From Pseudomonadota bacterium (lineage in GTDB: Bacteria > Pseudomonadota > Alphaproteobacteria > SMXQ01), in assembly GCA_022566265.1 (NCBI GenBank), contig JADFJG010000021.1, positions 1 through 39,347 of the forward strand: 39,347 nucleotides of DNA, given 5' to 3'. Under the pieces are notes generated by a model. That model did not search any database, was not told the origin of the DNA, and worked only from the letters and a program-made list of their open reading frames with translations. Numbering within the stretch: position 1 is the first letter of the stretch; each line of letters starts with the position of its first letter. This document shows positions 23,665 through 32,887 of the stretch, piece by piece. The position numbers and the translations under genes are program-made.

Positions 23665-26501
23665 TGCCCCAGCCTTTCGAGAATCGCCGGAACATGGACC
23701 TGATCGGCCTTGTAGTTGCCGGTCAACGCATACATCACCAGATTGATCCCGAAGCGCAACGCCATTTCCCGCTGCTGCTCTCCGCCCGGAACCACGGGGA
23801 ACAGCGGCTGGCCGATTTCGTTGACCGCCCAGGCCCCGGCCCAGTCGTTGGCGCCGATGATGATCGAGGAAACACCGTCATTGAGATAATCGGAACCCTT
23901 CACCACCCACACCGTGCCGCCGGCCCAGCGGCCCGGGAAGTCCTGGATGAGGTAGAAGGCCTTGGTCAGGATATGATTTTGCGGCGCCGGGATCAGCGGC
24001 GGGATTTCAAGCCCCGAGAGGATCTGCCGGAGGTTCCGGCCACCGGGACCGCCCGGCGCGAAGGCGCCCGGCGTGATCAGGGTGCCGAGCCGCTGGTCTC
24101 TTGTATCGAATAGGATCATACCGCCATGGCGCAGATAGCGGTTGAGCTTCTCCCTCGCGCCTCGGCTGAGCGCGCTCTGGCGCGGCGACACCGGCCAGTA
24201 GATCAGCGGGAAGAAGGAGAGCTCGTCGGTCTCGACGTTGACCGCCATGGGTTTGGCGGGTTCGACCGAGGTGCGCCGCGTCAGGGCCTCGGAAAGGCCC
24301 GTAAGTCCGGCGAGGGAAGTCGCATCGAGCTCCGGGTCGCCGGTCTCGACATAGGCGAGGCGGGTCTTCAGCGTCGCCTCGAGGGCGAAGGCGTCGCTGG
24401 CCGATCCCGCCTGCGCGGCCGGAGCCGCTTCGGCGGGGCGAAGGCCCGCCTGTGCGAATGCGCCGGCCGGTTGCAGGATCACCAACAGGGCGGCGAGGAG
24501 ACCGGCGACGGTGCTCGCCGCCGCCCCCCGCCCGGCACGCGCGCCACTCCCGTCGCCCGGTCCCTTGCCCGGCCACGGGTTGGGCAGCAGTCCCCTCAGG
24601 ATCAGGCTGATCCACATATCGGCGATGGCGATAAGGAGGGCGGCGGTCAGCAGCCACGGCCTGAGGTCGCGTTCGCGGGTCTTGGAGTAGAAACTCCGCC
24701 TTACCCCGGCGGGCAACTCCTTGATGGCGGCAAGCTTGGTCAGCGACGGCGAAAGGTTGAGCGCGATCCTGGCCGAATCATTGCCGTAGAAGCCCGGCGG
24801 ATGGGTCGGGCCGATCGGCGTCCTCGCCAACGCCTCGCCGCTGATCGGCTCGGCGATGGCGGGCGGGTTCTGGAGGCGTCCGTAACCGTCAAGGGTCTGA
24901 AGCGGTGGCAAGGAGTACTTGGCGCCGCCCCCCGTCACCCCGTGGCTCAAGCCGACGATGCGGCGCAGCATTTCGACGAACAGCCCCGAAAGCGGCAGAT
25001 TCGACCACTCGATATCGGCGGACGTGTGCACCAGGGCGAGCCGCCCCTGGCCGCGGCGCTCGGCGGTGACCAGCGGCGTGCCGTCGGCGAGCCGCGCCCA
25101 GGTCTTGGCGCCGAGGTCGAGCGACGGCTGGGCAAGGACCTGGCGCGAGATCAGGACGTCGTCCGGCACCTTGATCCCGGCGAAGGGCGAGCCCGCCTCG
25201 AACGGGGCGAGCGCCGCCGGCCGGGTCCAGGACATGGCGCCGCCCAACGAGCGGTCGCCGGCGCGAAGCTTGACCGGTATCAGGCCGTCCTGCTTCTGGG
25301 CGAGGCGGGGTCCGGCGAAGCGGATCACGGTGCCGCCCTTGTTCATCCAGGCCTCGACGGCCTTGAGCGTGGCCTCGGTCACCGGGTTGGAGTCGGTGAG
25401 GATGAGGACCGCCAGGGAGCGCTTGAGAAGCTCATCGACGGGGCCCTTGCGCACCTCGCTGAACGGCGTCAGGGCGCGCTCGAGATAGTAAAGCTCATTC
25501 AGCAAGGGCTGGGCCGCGTCGGTCGCCGCCGTCGTCACCAGCCCGACGGGACGCCGCCGCCACCTTTCATCGAGAAGCACGACGGCGCCGGCGCTGTTCT
25601 CGCCTTCGAGGGCGAGGCGCGCGAGATTGTTGCGAAGCTCCGACGGTATGGCGAGGGTGACCTGCCTGGAGGTTTGCCCGTCCGCGAAGTCGACGCGTTC
25701 GCGCACCAACACGCGGCCGTCATCGCCGGTGCCGCGCAACCACAAACTCGCTTCCCCCGTCGCCTCGGCGCGCAGCACCTCGAGGGTGAACTCGGCGCCC
25801 TCGGTCTTGGGCGGCATCAGCACCCTGGCGAGCGCCGCCGGCTCATCGGCGATGACGTGCAGATTGCCGAAGCGCTGCAGCCGCTCGGCCAAGGGCCTGA
25901 CCGCCTCGTCGTCCAGCCCGTCGCTCAGCCACACGACGTTGGCGGCGCCTTCGATCCCGGCCGCCTCGATGACCTCCAGCACCCTGGCCCGGTCCACCGG
26001 CCACGGCTTGGGCGCCATCGCCCGCACCAGCGCGCGGGCATCGGCGGCGCGCAACAACTTGGGGGCGCCGACCGGCTTGCCCGATGCCGGCGGCGCCGTT
26101 CCCAGCACCATCACCGGGCGGGAGAGGCGTTCGGCCTGATCGAGAAGCTCGTCCATGGCGCCGATCCGCGCCCCCCAGTTGTGCCCGCCCGCCCAACCGT
26201 CGTCGACGACGAGGATGAGCGGCCCGGCGCCGGTCAGCCTGGTGCCCGGATTGAGCAGCGGATGGGCAAGGGCGAGAATGACGAAGGCGGCGAGCACCAT
26301 GCGCAATATGACCAGCCACAACGGCGTCTTGGCCGGCGTTTGCTCCTCCTCGTGCAAGCCGAACAGCAGGCGGACGGCGGGAAACCGCACCAGCAGGGGC
26401 GCCGGCGGCGTCACCTTGAGAAGCCACCACAGCACCGGCAGGATGACGAGCGCCGTGAGCATCCAGGGCGAGGCAAAAGCGAGGAAGCCAAAATTCAACA
26501 T
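23661..26501 (-). CDS. BatA-like/DUF4159 domain membrane protein (MoxR cluster)
   Basis: 946 residues. The BatA-type N-terminus has two membrane helices (FASPWMLTALVILPVLWWLL; LVILRMVLAAFVILALAHPLL) before a VWA-like domain opening LILVVDDGWAGGHNW. A beta-rich middle and an amidotransferase-like stretch (LAVLILTDSNPVTEATLKAVEAWMNKGG) follow. A further helix and a leader-like segment (about 650-690) come next. The C-terminal DUF4159 domain starts around LKTRLAYVETGDPELD and contains LNRYLRHGGMILFDTRDQR. Such proteins typically accompany moxR and DUF58 genes. Their exact function is unknown. Confidence 0.82.
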   Translation of the reverse strand: MLNFGFLAFASPWMLTALVILPVLWWLLKVTPPAPLLVRFPAVRLLFGLHEEEQTPAKTPLWLVILRMVLAAFVILALAHPLLNPGTRLTGAGPLILVVDDGWAGGHNWGARIGAMDELLDQAERLSRPVMVLGTAPPASGKPVGAPKLLRAADARALVRAMAPKPWPVDRARVLEVIEAAGIEGAANVVWLSDGLDDEAVRPLAERLQRFGNLHVIADEPAALARVLMPPKTEGAEFTLEVLRAEATGEASLWLRGTGDDGRVLVRERVDFADGQTSRQVTLAIPSELRNNLARLALEGENSAGAVVLLDERWRRRPVGLVTTAATDAAQPLLNELYYLERALTPFSEVRKGPVDELLKRSLAVLILTDSNPVTEATLKAVEAWMNKGGTVIRFAGPRLAQKQDGLIPVKLRAGDRSLGGAMSWTRPAALAPFEAGSPFAGIKVPDDVLISRQVLAQPSLDLGAKTWARLADGTPLVTAERRGQGRLALVHTSADIEWSNLPLSGLFVEMLRRIVGLSHGVTGGGAKYSLPPLQTLDGYGRLQNPPAIAEPISGEALARTPIGPTHPPGFYGNDSARIALNLSPSLTKLAAIKELPAGVRRSFYSKTRERDLRPWLLTAALLIAIADMWISLILRGLLPNPWPGKGPGDGSGARAGRGAAASTVAGLLAALLVILQPAGAFAQAGLRPAEAAPAAQAGSASDAFALEATLKTRLAYVETGDPELDATSLAGLTGLSEALTRRTSVEPAKPMAVNVETDELSFFPLIYWPVSPRQSALSRGAREKLNRYLRHGGMILFDTRDQRLGTLITPGAFAPGGPGGRNLRQILSGLEIPPLIPAPQNHILTKAFYLIQDFPGRWAGGTVWVVKGSDYLNDGVSSIIIGANDWAGAWAVNEIGQPLFPVVPGGEQQREMALRFGINLVMYALTGNYKADQVHVPAILERLGQ

Positions 26502-26527
26502 CGTCCGCTACCGGTTTCGCGCGCCGA

Positions 26528-27406
26528 TTATACCGCCACCCGCGCCAGCGCTCCGTAAAGCGCCAGCAACGCCGAAGATGCCGGACGGTCGGTGTGATGC
26601 ACGGAAAAGGTCCAATCGTGTCGCCGCGCCAAGGCCGTGAGATTCGCCCTCAGACCCGCAAGCCGGTGGCGATACTGATCGCGCACCCGTTCGGTACGGT
26701 TGATCAGCGCGTCGCCTTCCTCCTCCAGGCCCTCGAAGCGGATGCGCCCCGAAAACGGGAACGCTTCCTCCGCCGGGTCGAGTATCTGCAAGAGATGCCC
26801 GGCGACGCCGCGCGCCGCATAACCCTTGACCGAGGTCTCGATTTCTTCGGAGGGACCCAGGAAATCGCTGAACAGCACGATTTGGGCGTCGCGCGGCAAG
26901 GGCTCCGGGGGCGGCGCGTTGGCGGTCGCGGTGCCGCCATGAAGCAGGGAAGCCGCCATGCGGTTGAGCACGGCGCGGCCATTGGAAGGCGGATATCCTT
27001 CTCCCATGAAGGCGACATGCTCGCCGCTGCGGATCAACAGTGACGCCAGCGCCAGCAGCAGAAGCTCCGCCCGGTCGCCCTTCTCCGGCAGGTTGCGGTC
27101 GGAAGCGTAATGCATGGACGCCGAAGCGTCCCGCCACAGCCAGATGCTCTGGGCCGCCTCCCATTCGTGCTCGCGGATGAAGACCCGCTGGGACTTCGCC
27201 GACTGGCGCCAGTCGATCCTTTGCGTCGTATCGCCGGGCTGGTATTGGCGGAACTGCCAGAAGGTGTCGCCCTGACCGATGCGGCGGCGCCCATGGACGC
27301 CCTGGGCGACGGTGCTCGCCACCCGCTCCGCCGCGACCAGGAGCGTTGGCATGGTGGCCGCCAGTTCTTCCGCCCGTTGCAGCGCCGTGGGCTGTGTTAC
27401 CGCCAT
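26528..27406 (-). CDS. DUF58 domain protein
   Basis: 292 residues. The DUF58 signature is QYQPGDTTQRIDWRQSAKSQ followed by VFIREHEWEAAQSIWLWRDASASM (about 54-98), the latter aligning with a VWA-type metal site. No membrane segment is apparent. DUF58 proteins are regularly encoded next to MoxR ATPases and are thought to bridge the ATPase to membrane partners. It lies between moxR (60 bases upstream) and the DUF4159 gene (26 bases downstream). Confidence 0.92.
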   Translation of the reverse strand: MAVTQPTALQRAEELAATMPTLLVAAERVASTVAQGVHGRRRIGQGDTFWQFRQYQPGDTTQRIDWRQSAKSQRVFIREHEWEAAQSIWLWRDASASMHYASDRNLPEKGDRAELLLLALASLLIRSGEHVAFMGEGYPPSNGRAVLNRMAASLLHGGTATANAPPPEPLPRDAQIVLFSDFLGPSEEIETSVKGYAARGVAGHLLQILDPAEEAFPFSGRIRFEGLEEEGDALINRTERVRDQYRHRLAGLRANLTALARRHDWTFSVHHTDRPASSALLALYGALARVAV

Positions 27407-27466
27407 TGTCGCATTCGATCCCTTGCCGAAGGAGCCGCGTTCGGACCCTTTCCTAAAGGAGATGGC

Positions 27467-28498
27467 CTAAAGGAGAGGCGCGCATAATTTGTCGATCACC
27501 TGGTCCATGGTGACGCCGTCGGCCCGCGCCGAGAAATTCAGCGCCATACGGTGGCGCAGAATTGGATGGGCGAGGGCAAGCACGTCGTCGACCGATGGAG
27601 AGAGGCGTCCCTCGAGCACCGCCCGCGCCCGGCACGCCAGCATCAACGCCTGACTCGCCCGCGGCCCCGGTCCCCAGGACATGTGCTTCTTGATGTCCGG
27701 CAGTTCGGTGCTGTCGGGCCGGCCCGACCGGACGAGGGCGAGTATCGCCTCGACGACGCTGTCGCCGACGGGGATGCGGCGGATCAGCCTGTGGGCCTCG
27801 ATCAGTTCCTTGGCCGTCATCACCCGGGCGGGTCGCTCATCCTCGACGCCCGTGGTGGCGATCATTATCTGCCGCTCCGTGCCCTTGTCGGGATAAAGCA
27901 CGTCGATCTGCATGAGGAATCGGTCGAGTTGCGCCTCGGGCAGGGGATAGGTGCCTTCCTGTTCCAACGGATTCTGGGTCGCCAGTACGTAGAACGGCGT
28001 CGGCAGGTCGTGATCGTGGCCGGCGATGGAAACCTTGTGCTCCTGCATCGCCTGGAGAAGCGCCGACTGGGTGCGGGGACTCGCCCGGTTGATCTCATCG
28101 GCCATCAGAAGCTGGCAAAAGACCGGGCCCTTGATGAAACGGAAGGAGCGCTTGCCGGTCTCCGATTCCTCCAGCACCTCCGAACCCAGTATGTCCGCCG
28201 GCATGAGGTCGGGGGTGAACTGCACCCGTTTGTCGTCCAGACCCAGCACGTCGCCGAGTGTCTCCACCAGCAGCGTCTTGGCCAGTCCCGGCACGCCGAT
28301 AAGCAACGCGTGTCCGCCGGCGAGCAAGGTGATCAGGGATTCGTCGACGACCTGTCGCTGGCCGAAGATGACCTTGCCGATGGCCGCGCGCACTTCACCG
28401 AGGCGCTGGCCGAGGGCCTCGATCTCCGCGGCGAGCTTGGCCGATGGTTCGTCGGCGCGCGGGTTTGGGGTTTCGGGGGTTGTGTCGGGGACTGTCAT
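27467..28498 (-). CDS. moxR: MoxR-family AAA+ ATPase
   Basis: 343 residues from the ATG at 28498; an upstream in-frame TTG at 28528 is less likely. Walker A is GVPGLAKTL (69-77), Walker B is LLMADEINRASPRTQSALLQAM (starting about 130), and sensor 1 is in YVLATQNPLEQEGTYPLPEAQLDRF. These are strong MoxR signatures. MoxR ATPases act as chaperones for maturation of other complexes. The gene heads the four-gene minus-strand cluster and is divergent from the DUF1285 gene with a gap of only 30 bases, so the promoters must overlap or lie within coding sequence. Confidence 0.95.
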   Translation of the reverse strand: MTVPDTTPETPNPRADEPSAKLAAEIEALGQRLGEVRAAIGKVIFGQRQVVDESLITLLAGGHALLIGVPGLAKTLLVETLGDVLGLDDKRVQFTPDLMPADILGSEVLEESETGKRSFRFIKGPVFCQLLMADEINRASPRTQSALLQAMQEHKVSIAGHDHDLPTPFYVLATQNPLEQEGTYPLPEAQLDRFLMQIDVLYPDKGTERQIMIATTGVEDERPARVMTAKELIEAHRLIRRIPVGDSVVEAILALVRSGRPDSTELPDIKKHMSWGPGPRASQALMLACRARAVLEGRLSPSVDDVLALAHPILRHRMALNFSARADGVTMDQVIDKLCAPLL

Positions 28499-28528
28499 TG
28501 TGGCATCTCTGCGCTTCTCTAGGACCAA

Positions 28529-29134
28529 ATGGCAAAAAATTACAGCGAATTAATGAAAAACGTGGACGCAGCAAAAGAGGTGGCGGAGTTAGCCGAAAAA
28601 TTCGGCGCCAGCGCTAAAAGCGCCGGTGCGCGCGGCCGTCCCGACGGGCCCCGACACTGCGGCGATCTCGAATTACGGATCGGCCGCGACGGTACTTGGT
28701 TTTACCATGGTTCGCCGATTGGCCGCAATCGGTTGGTGAAGCTGTTCGCCGGCGTGCTGCGGCGCGACTCCGAAGGCGTCTATTGGCTGGAGACTCCGGC
28801 GGAAAAAGGCCGGGTCGAGGTCGACGACGCGCCCTTCGTCGCCGTCGAGCTTACGGTCTCGGGCGCCGGCGAGGGGCAAGATCTGCGCTTTCGCACCAAC
28901 CTGGATGACGCCGTCACGGCGGACGCCGACCACCCCATCCATGTGACCTTCGACCCCGTGACCGGCGAGCCCAGTCCCTACATCCATGTGCGCGACGGCC
29001 TCGATGCCCTGATCGCGCGTCCGGTGTATTATGAACTGGTGGCGCTCGGGGTGGAAGAGACGGTGGAGGGCGAACGGCTTTACGGGGTATGGAGCAAGGG
29101 ACATTTCTTTGCGCTGGGGACGCCGGAGACATGA
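28529..29134 (+). CDS. DUF1285 domain protein
   Basis: 201 residues. The DUF1285 pattern is visible as DLELRIGRDGTWFYHGSPIGR, LVKLFAGVLRRDSEGVYWLETP, then VEVDDAPFVAV and a C-terminal DALIARPVYYELVALGVE. The family is widespread in proteobacteria and of unknown function. AGGA precedes the ATG by six bases. Its stop overlaps the start of the NUDIX gene as ATGA, indicating coupled translation. Confidence 0.88.
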   Translation: MAKNYSELMKNVDAAKEVAELAEKFGASAKSAGARGRPDGPRHCGDLELRIGRDGTWFYHGSPIGRNRLVKLFAGVLRRDSEGVYWLETPAEKGRVEVDDAPFVAVELTVSGAGEGQDLRFRTNLDDAVTADADHPIHVTFDPVTGEPSPYIHVRDGLDALIARPVYYELVALGVEETVEGERLYGVWSKGHFFALGTPET

Positions 29135-29751
29135 AGCTGACCCCCGAAGTCATCGCCAGGCGGCTTAGCCCGGCGCTGGAGGCGCTGGCGCCGGTGGTGG
29201 ACGCGGACGCGGTCGTCGGCGCCGAGGAGGCCGATCTGGCGCTCGAGTTGAACGAGAAATTGATCCCGGCCGCCGTGCTGGTGCCCCTGATCGCGCGCTC
29301 CGGCGGCGTCACGGTGCTGCTGACCAAGCGCACCGACCATCTTGCCGATCACCCCGGGCAGATCAGCTTCCCCGGCGGGCGCATCGAGGCGGTGGACGGG
29401 GATGCGCGGGCGGCAAGCTTGCGCGAGTTGGAGGAGGAGACCGGCATCGCGGCGGACCGGGTGCGCATCCTCGGCCAGATCGAGGACCATGCCACCGTCA
29501 CCGGGTTCCTGGTGACGCCGGTCATCGGCATGATCACGCCGCCGATCGAAATTCGCCCCGATCCCCATGAGGTCGCCGAGGTGTTCGAATGCCCGCTGTC
29601 CTTCGCGCTGGATCCCGCCAACTTCAGGCGCGATACCGGCATACGCGACGGGCGCCGGCGCCACTTCTATGAGCTAACCTTCGAGGACCGCCGGATATGG
29701 GGTTTCACCGCGCGCATATTGGTGCGCCTGTCGGGGCTGCTATGGCGTTAG
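29131..29751 (+). CDS. NUDIX hydrolase, CoA-pyrophosphatase-like
   Basis: 206 residues from the ATG at 29131, which overlaps the preceding stop. The NUDIX box is present as PGGRIEAVDGDARAASLREL followed by EEETGIA (81-107), with the paired metal-binding glutamates. The preceding TVLLTKRTDHLADHPGQISF and the aspartate in the box are typical of the CoA-diphosphatase subgroup. It would cleave CoA or other nucleotide diphosphates to 4'-phosphopantetheine and ADP-like products. It is followed 4 bases later by cca. Confidence 0.9.
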   Translation: MKLTPEVIARRLSPALEALAPVVDADAVVGAEEADLALELNEKLIPAAVLVPLIARSGGVTVLLTKRTDHLADHPGQISFPGGRIEAVDGDARAASLRELEEETGIAADRVRILGQIEDHATVTGFLVTPVIGMITPPIEIRPDPHEVAEVFECPLSFALDPANFRRDTGIRDGRRRHFYELTFEDRRIWGFTARILVRLSGLLWR

Positions 29752-29755
29752 GCGG

Positions 29756-31078
29756 ATGCCGGGCGAGCTAGGGAACAGCGCGCCGCTGGCGCCCGCCGGC
29801 CGGATCGTGCCGCCGGACTGGATGGAGGCCGAAAGCACCCGCGCCGTCATCAAAGCGGTGACATCGGACGGCGGCGAGGCGCGCTTCGTCGGCGGTTGCG
29901 TGCGCGCGGCCGTGCTCGGGCGCGCCGTCAAGGACATCGACATCGCCACCGTCGAGCTCCCCGAAAGGGTGATCGCGTTGCTGGAGAAGGCGGGGATCAA
30001 GGCGGTCCCGACGGGCCTGGCCCATGGCACCGTGACCGCCGTGATCGGCGAGGCCAGGTTCGAGATCACGACGCTGCGCCTCGACGTCGAGACCGATGGC
30101 CGCCACGCCAAGGTCGCCTTCACCGACGACTGGGCGAGGGACGCGGCGAGGCGCGATTTCACCATCAACGCGATGTTCCTGTCGCCCGACGGTAAGCTGT
30201 TCGATCCCTGCCGCGGCTTGGCGGACCTGAAAGAGGGCCGGGTCCGCTTCGTCGGCGATGCCCATGAGCGCATAGCCGAGGACGTTTTGCGCCTGCTGCG
30301 CTATTTCCGCTTCTTCGCCGAGTTCGACCGCCCGCCGCCCGACGCCAGGGCGCTTGCGGCGTGCAAGGATCTGGCGGGCGAATTGGCGAAGCTGTCCGGC
30401 GAACGTGTTCAGGCCGAGCTGATGAAGCTTCTGACCGCCCCCGGCGCCGCGGCGGCGTTGGAGATCATGGCCGATGAAGGGATACTCCCCCATGTCCTTC
30501 CCGAAGCCAGTACCTTCGCGCGGCTTTCCGCCTTATGCGCCATCGAGGACGCCGCCGAGGCGCCCGGCGTCGCGCCCGATGGGCTGCGCCGCCTCGCTTG
30601 CGTGCTCGATGTCGATGGCGCCGGGGCCAAAGCGGTGGCGGCGCGCCTCAGGCTTTCCAATGCCGATGCCGATCGCCTCAAAGCGCTTGCCGGGCGCGCC
30701 GAGGGTCTGGGACCGGGCGCCGATGCCAAAGCCGTCAGGCGCCGGCTTTACCGATTGGGCGCCGATATCTTTCGCGACCTGGCGTTGATCGAGTGGGCCG
30801 GGGCCAAGGCGGCCGATGCCGATTTGCCCGAGACCGCGTCCGACGGTTACCGCGCCCAACTCGCCACCGCCGATAGTTGGATCCCTCCCTCCCTGCCGGT
30901 CGGCGGCGAGGACGTCCTTGCCCTTGGAATCGATGCTGGACCCGAGGTCGGCGCCCTCCTCGAGGAGATCGAAGCGTGGTGGCTGGACCAGGATTTCGGC
31001 CCCGGCCGCGAAGCGTGCCTCGATAAGCTCCGGGAAATGGTGGCAGATAAAAATGCCCAGGGAGAGACACGGCCATGA
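29756..31078 (+). CDS. cca: CCA tRNA nucleotidyltransferase
   Basis: 440 residues. The class II nucleotidyltransferase head has FVGGCVRAAVLGR (44-56) and KDIDIAT (59-65), with the metal aspartates 60 and 62. RRDFTINAMFLSPDG and VLRLLRYFRFFAEF are further family motifs. It builds or repairs the 3' CCA end of tRNA. It is in an operon-like run after the NUDIX gene. Its TGA overlaps the ATG of the low-GC gene that follows. The C-terminal part is of ordinary composition up to about base 31050. Confidence 0.95.
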   Translation: MPGELGNSAPLAPAGRIVPPDWMEAESTRAVIKAVTSDGGEARFVGGCVRAAVLGRAVKDIDIATVELPERVIALLEKAGIKAVPTGLAHGTVTAVIGEARFEITTLRLDVETDGRHAKVAFTDDWARDAARRDFTINAMFLSPDGKLFDPCRGLADLKEGRVRFVGDAHERIAEDVLRLLRYFRFFAEFDRPPPDARALAACKDLAGELAKLSGERVQAELMKLLTAPGAAAALEIMADEGILPHVLPEASTFARLSALCAIEDAAEAPGVAPDGLRRLACVLDVDGAGAKAVAARLRLSNADADRLKALAGRAEGLGPGADAKAVRRRLYRLGADIFRDLALIEWAGAKAADADLPETASDGYRAQLATADSWIPPSLPVGGEDVLALGIDAGPEVGALLEEIEAWWLDQDFGPGREACLDKLREMVADKNAQGETRP

Positions 31079-32199
31079 AACCCTCCAAAAAGTTTCGTGA
31101 GGCGTTTATCAAATGGTGTGCCGAGAAAAATGAAACTCCCGATGTAGCATTGGCATTCAATAAATGGACGGACTCTGTTGAAAATTGGAATAAAATGAGT
31201 TCTGTTGACCTCGGAAATAAATTTGTCGAATATATTCAACAACAAATTAACAACGAAAAATCTATAAGTATAAATGTCAATATGCAGTGGGAGCCAACCC
31301 AAAAACTTGTCGGGCGAGGTGAGGGAAATTTTGTGGCGGAACTAGTTCATGTCGATTTTGTAGCAGGAAATCACAAGATCACCTTCGATAATTTAAACAT
31401 TAAAGATCTTTCGATTCATGGAGATCCGGATTCGACGATACTAATTGAAAATTGCCGGATATCGCGATTGCAATTAGGTATAGGTGGCGGAGGTTATAAC
31501 GTAAACTTAGTAATGCGAAAATCGTGGGTTGGAAATTTGGTGCTTTGTCCCAAGTCTATTCAACATTTTGAGATGACTGGAGGGGGAATCTTTAATATAG
31601 ATTGTCCTCCTCCAGATGGTGAAAATCCCTTTATGGGATCGGTGATATTTGGCAGAGACGTATTTCTGCCTCGTAATACCAAGCACTATCCCATAGAAGG
31701 GCCGCAGCCCTACCGGAGCCTTCAGGCGCACCTGGTAAAATTAGAGAATGGTCCAGCGGTCAGTTTCGTTCGCGCCGCTGAGCAGGCGATTGAAAGAGAA
31801 ACAGATACCCGTTTCAACAAATTACTGAGTTACCTTTACCAGTGGTTTTCTAACTACGGCTCGTCAAGTTTGCGGCCGGTGGTATGGTTGGTGTCTCTTT
31901 TGGCTTTCAATGCCTCGCTCATTTACTGGATTGATGGAGCTACCCAGGCTTTTCCGGATAAGTTTTATGTGGGTTGGCGGGAAGGCCTTTTAGACATAGG
32001 TGCTCCCGGTAGAGCGTCGCGGGCTGTACTGCTCTCCTTTCAGTCGATAGTGAACCCCTTCGGCATTTTCAGCGCGCGGGCCATGGTCGTCGCAGAAACG
32101 GGCTTACTGAATATCTGGCTCGGATTTTCCGGACTGTTTTCAGGCGTTCTGATTGCACTGCTGATCCTGGCGTTGCGCCGTCGGTTTAAAATGCGATGA
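31075..32199 (+). CDS. Unknown protein with beta-rich region and C-terminal membrane segments (low GC)
   Basis: 374 residues that I do not recognise by name. The N-terminal part (about 1-70) is helical and charged. The middle (about 85-210) shows many short alternating hydrophobic strands (NLNIKDLSIHGDPDSTILIENCRI, NVNLVMRKSWVGNLVL), suggesting a beta-helix like pentapeptide-type proteins. A segment LYQWFSNYGSSSLRPVVW precedes two or three membrane helices (VSLLAFNASLIYWI; LLNIWLGFSGLFSGVLIALLILAL). The gene is markedly AT-richer than its neighbours and starts inside the cca stop codon, so it was probably acquired. A membrane-linked sensor or effector role is only a guess. Confidence 0.55.
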   Translation: MKPSKKFREAFIKWCAEKNETPDVALAFNKWTDSVENWNKMSSVDLGNKFVEYIQQQINNEKSISINVNMQWEPTQKLVGRGEGNFVAELVHVDFVAGNHKITFDNLNIKDLSIHGDPDSTILIENCRISRLQLGIGGGGYNVNLVMRKSWVGNLVLCPKSIQHFEMTGGGIFNIDCPPPDGENPFMGSVIFGRDVFLPRNTKHYPIEGPQPYRSLQAHLVKLENGPAVSFVRAAEQAIERETDTRFNKLLSYLYQWFSNYGSSSLRPVVWLVSLLAFNASLIYWIDGATQAFPDKFYVGWREGLLDIGAPGRASRAVLLSFQSIVNPFGIFSARAMVVAETGLLNIWLGFSGLFSGVLIALLILALRRRFKMR

Positions 32200-32221
32200 G
32201 TGTGCTTGCCATGGACAGCGA

Positions 32222-32875
32222 ATGACCGCGCTTCGCATCTGTTTCGTCGGCGACGCCATCATGCGCGGCGTCGATGACACGGTCCATCTCGGCTGGCCCG
32301 AAAGGCTGTGCACGAAGGCGCGCAAGGAAGGGCACGAGGTGACGCTGTGCAATCTCGCGGTCAGGCGGCGGACGACGGCGGAGATCGCCAGGCGCTGGCG
32401 CGCCGAATGCGAGGCGAGGCTGGCCTTCGATGTTCCCGGGGCGCTGATCTTCGCCTTCGGGGTCAACGACATGGCCTGCGATGCCGACGCCCTGTTTCGC
32501 GCCTCGCCCGCGCGGTCCGAGATCACGGCGCGCAAGATCATCGAGGAAGCGGCGGCATGGAAGCCGGTGCTGTGGATCGGACCCGCCCCGGTGGCGGAGC
32601 GCATCACCGCCGAAGCCGCCGCCCATGGGCTGGAGCCCGCCTATCACGACAAGCGCTTGACCATGCTGGCGCCGGCCTATGGCGCCATCGCCGAGGATCT
32701 CGGCGTGCCGTTCCTCGATCTCTACGCCGCGCTCGCCGGCGAGGAGCGCTGGGCCCAATGCCTGGAGGCGGGAGACGGCGTCTATCCGGACGGGGACGGC
32801 TACGGCCTGATCGCCGAGATCATCGGCCAATGGCCCGCCTGGCGGTCGTGGCTGGACGGAGGGGTCAAGTCTTGA
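32222..32875 (+). CDS. SGNH/GDSL-fold protein lacking catalytic Ser and His
   Basis: 217 residues with the SGNH hydrolase layout: FVGDAIMRG (block I), ALIFAFGVNDMA (block III, Asn82) and DGVYPDGDGYGLIAEII (block V). Block I normally reads GDS; here the nucleophile position is Ala12. Block V normally has DxxH; here residue 188 is Tyr. The oxyanion Asn is retained. Hydrolase activity is therefore doubtful. The last residues GGVKS and the stop come from a partial copy of the repeat that flanks the transposase (32861-32875), so the original C-terminus may have been altered. Confidence 0.75.
   Translation: MTALRICFVGDAIMRGVDDTVHLGWPERLCTKARKEGHEVTLCNLAVRRRTTAEIARRWRAECEARLAFDVPGALIFAFGVNDMACDADALFRASPARSEITARKIIEEAAAWKPVLWIGPAPVAERITAEAAAHGLEPAYHDKRLTMLAPAYGAIAEDLGVPFLDLYAALAGEERWAQCLEAGDGVYPDGDGYGLIAEIIGQWPAWRSWLDGGVKS
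32861..32875 (+). repeat. Truncated copy of the RAYT-associated repeat
   Basis: GGGGTCAAGTCTTGA matches the first half of the 31-bp repeat (compare 32961-32975) and supplies the stop codon of the SGNH gene. The rest of the repeat is missing. Confidence 0.75.
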
Positions 32876-32887
32876 TGGCCCCGCCCC

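Noticed and set aside
22063-26558. Two long plus-strand open frames opposite the MoxR-cluster membrane proteins
   Set aside because: Antisense shadows; the minus-strand genes have membrane helices, ATGA overlap and family patterns.
28499-28528. Extended moxR start at TTG 28528
   Set aside because: It would leave no space for the divergent DUF1285 start signals and adds ten residues without family similarity; the ATG at 28498 is preferred.
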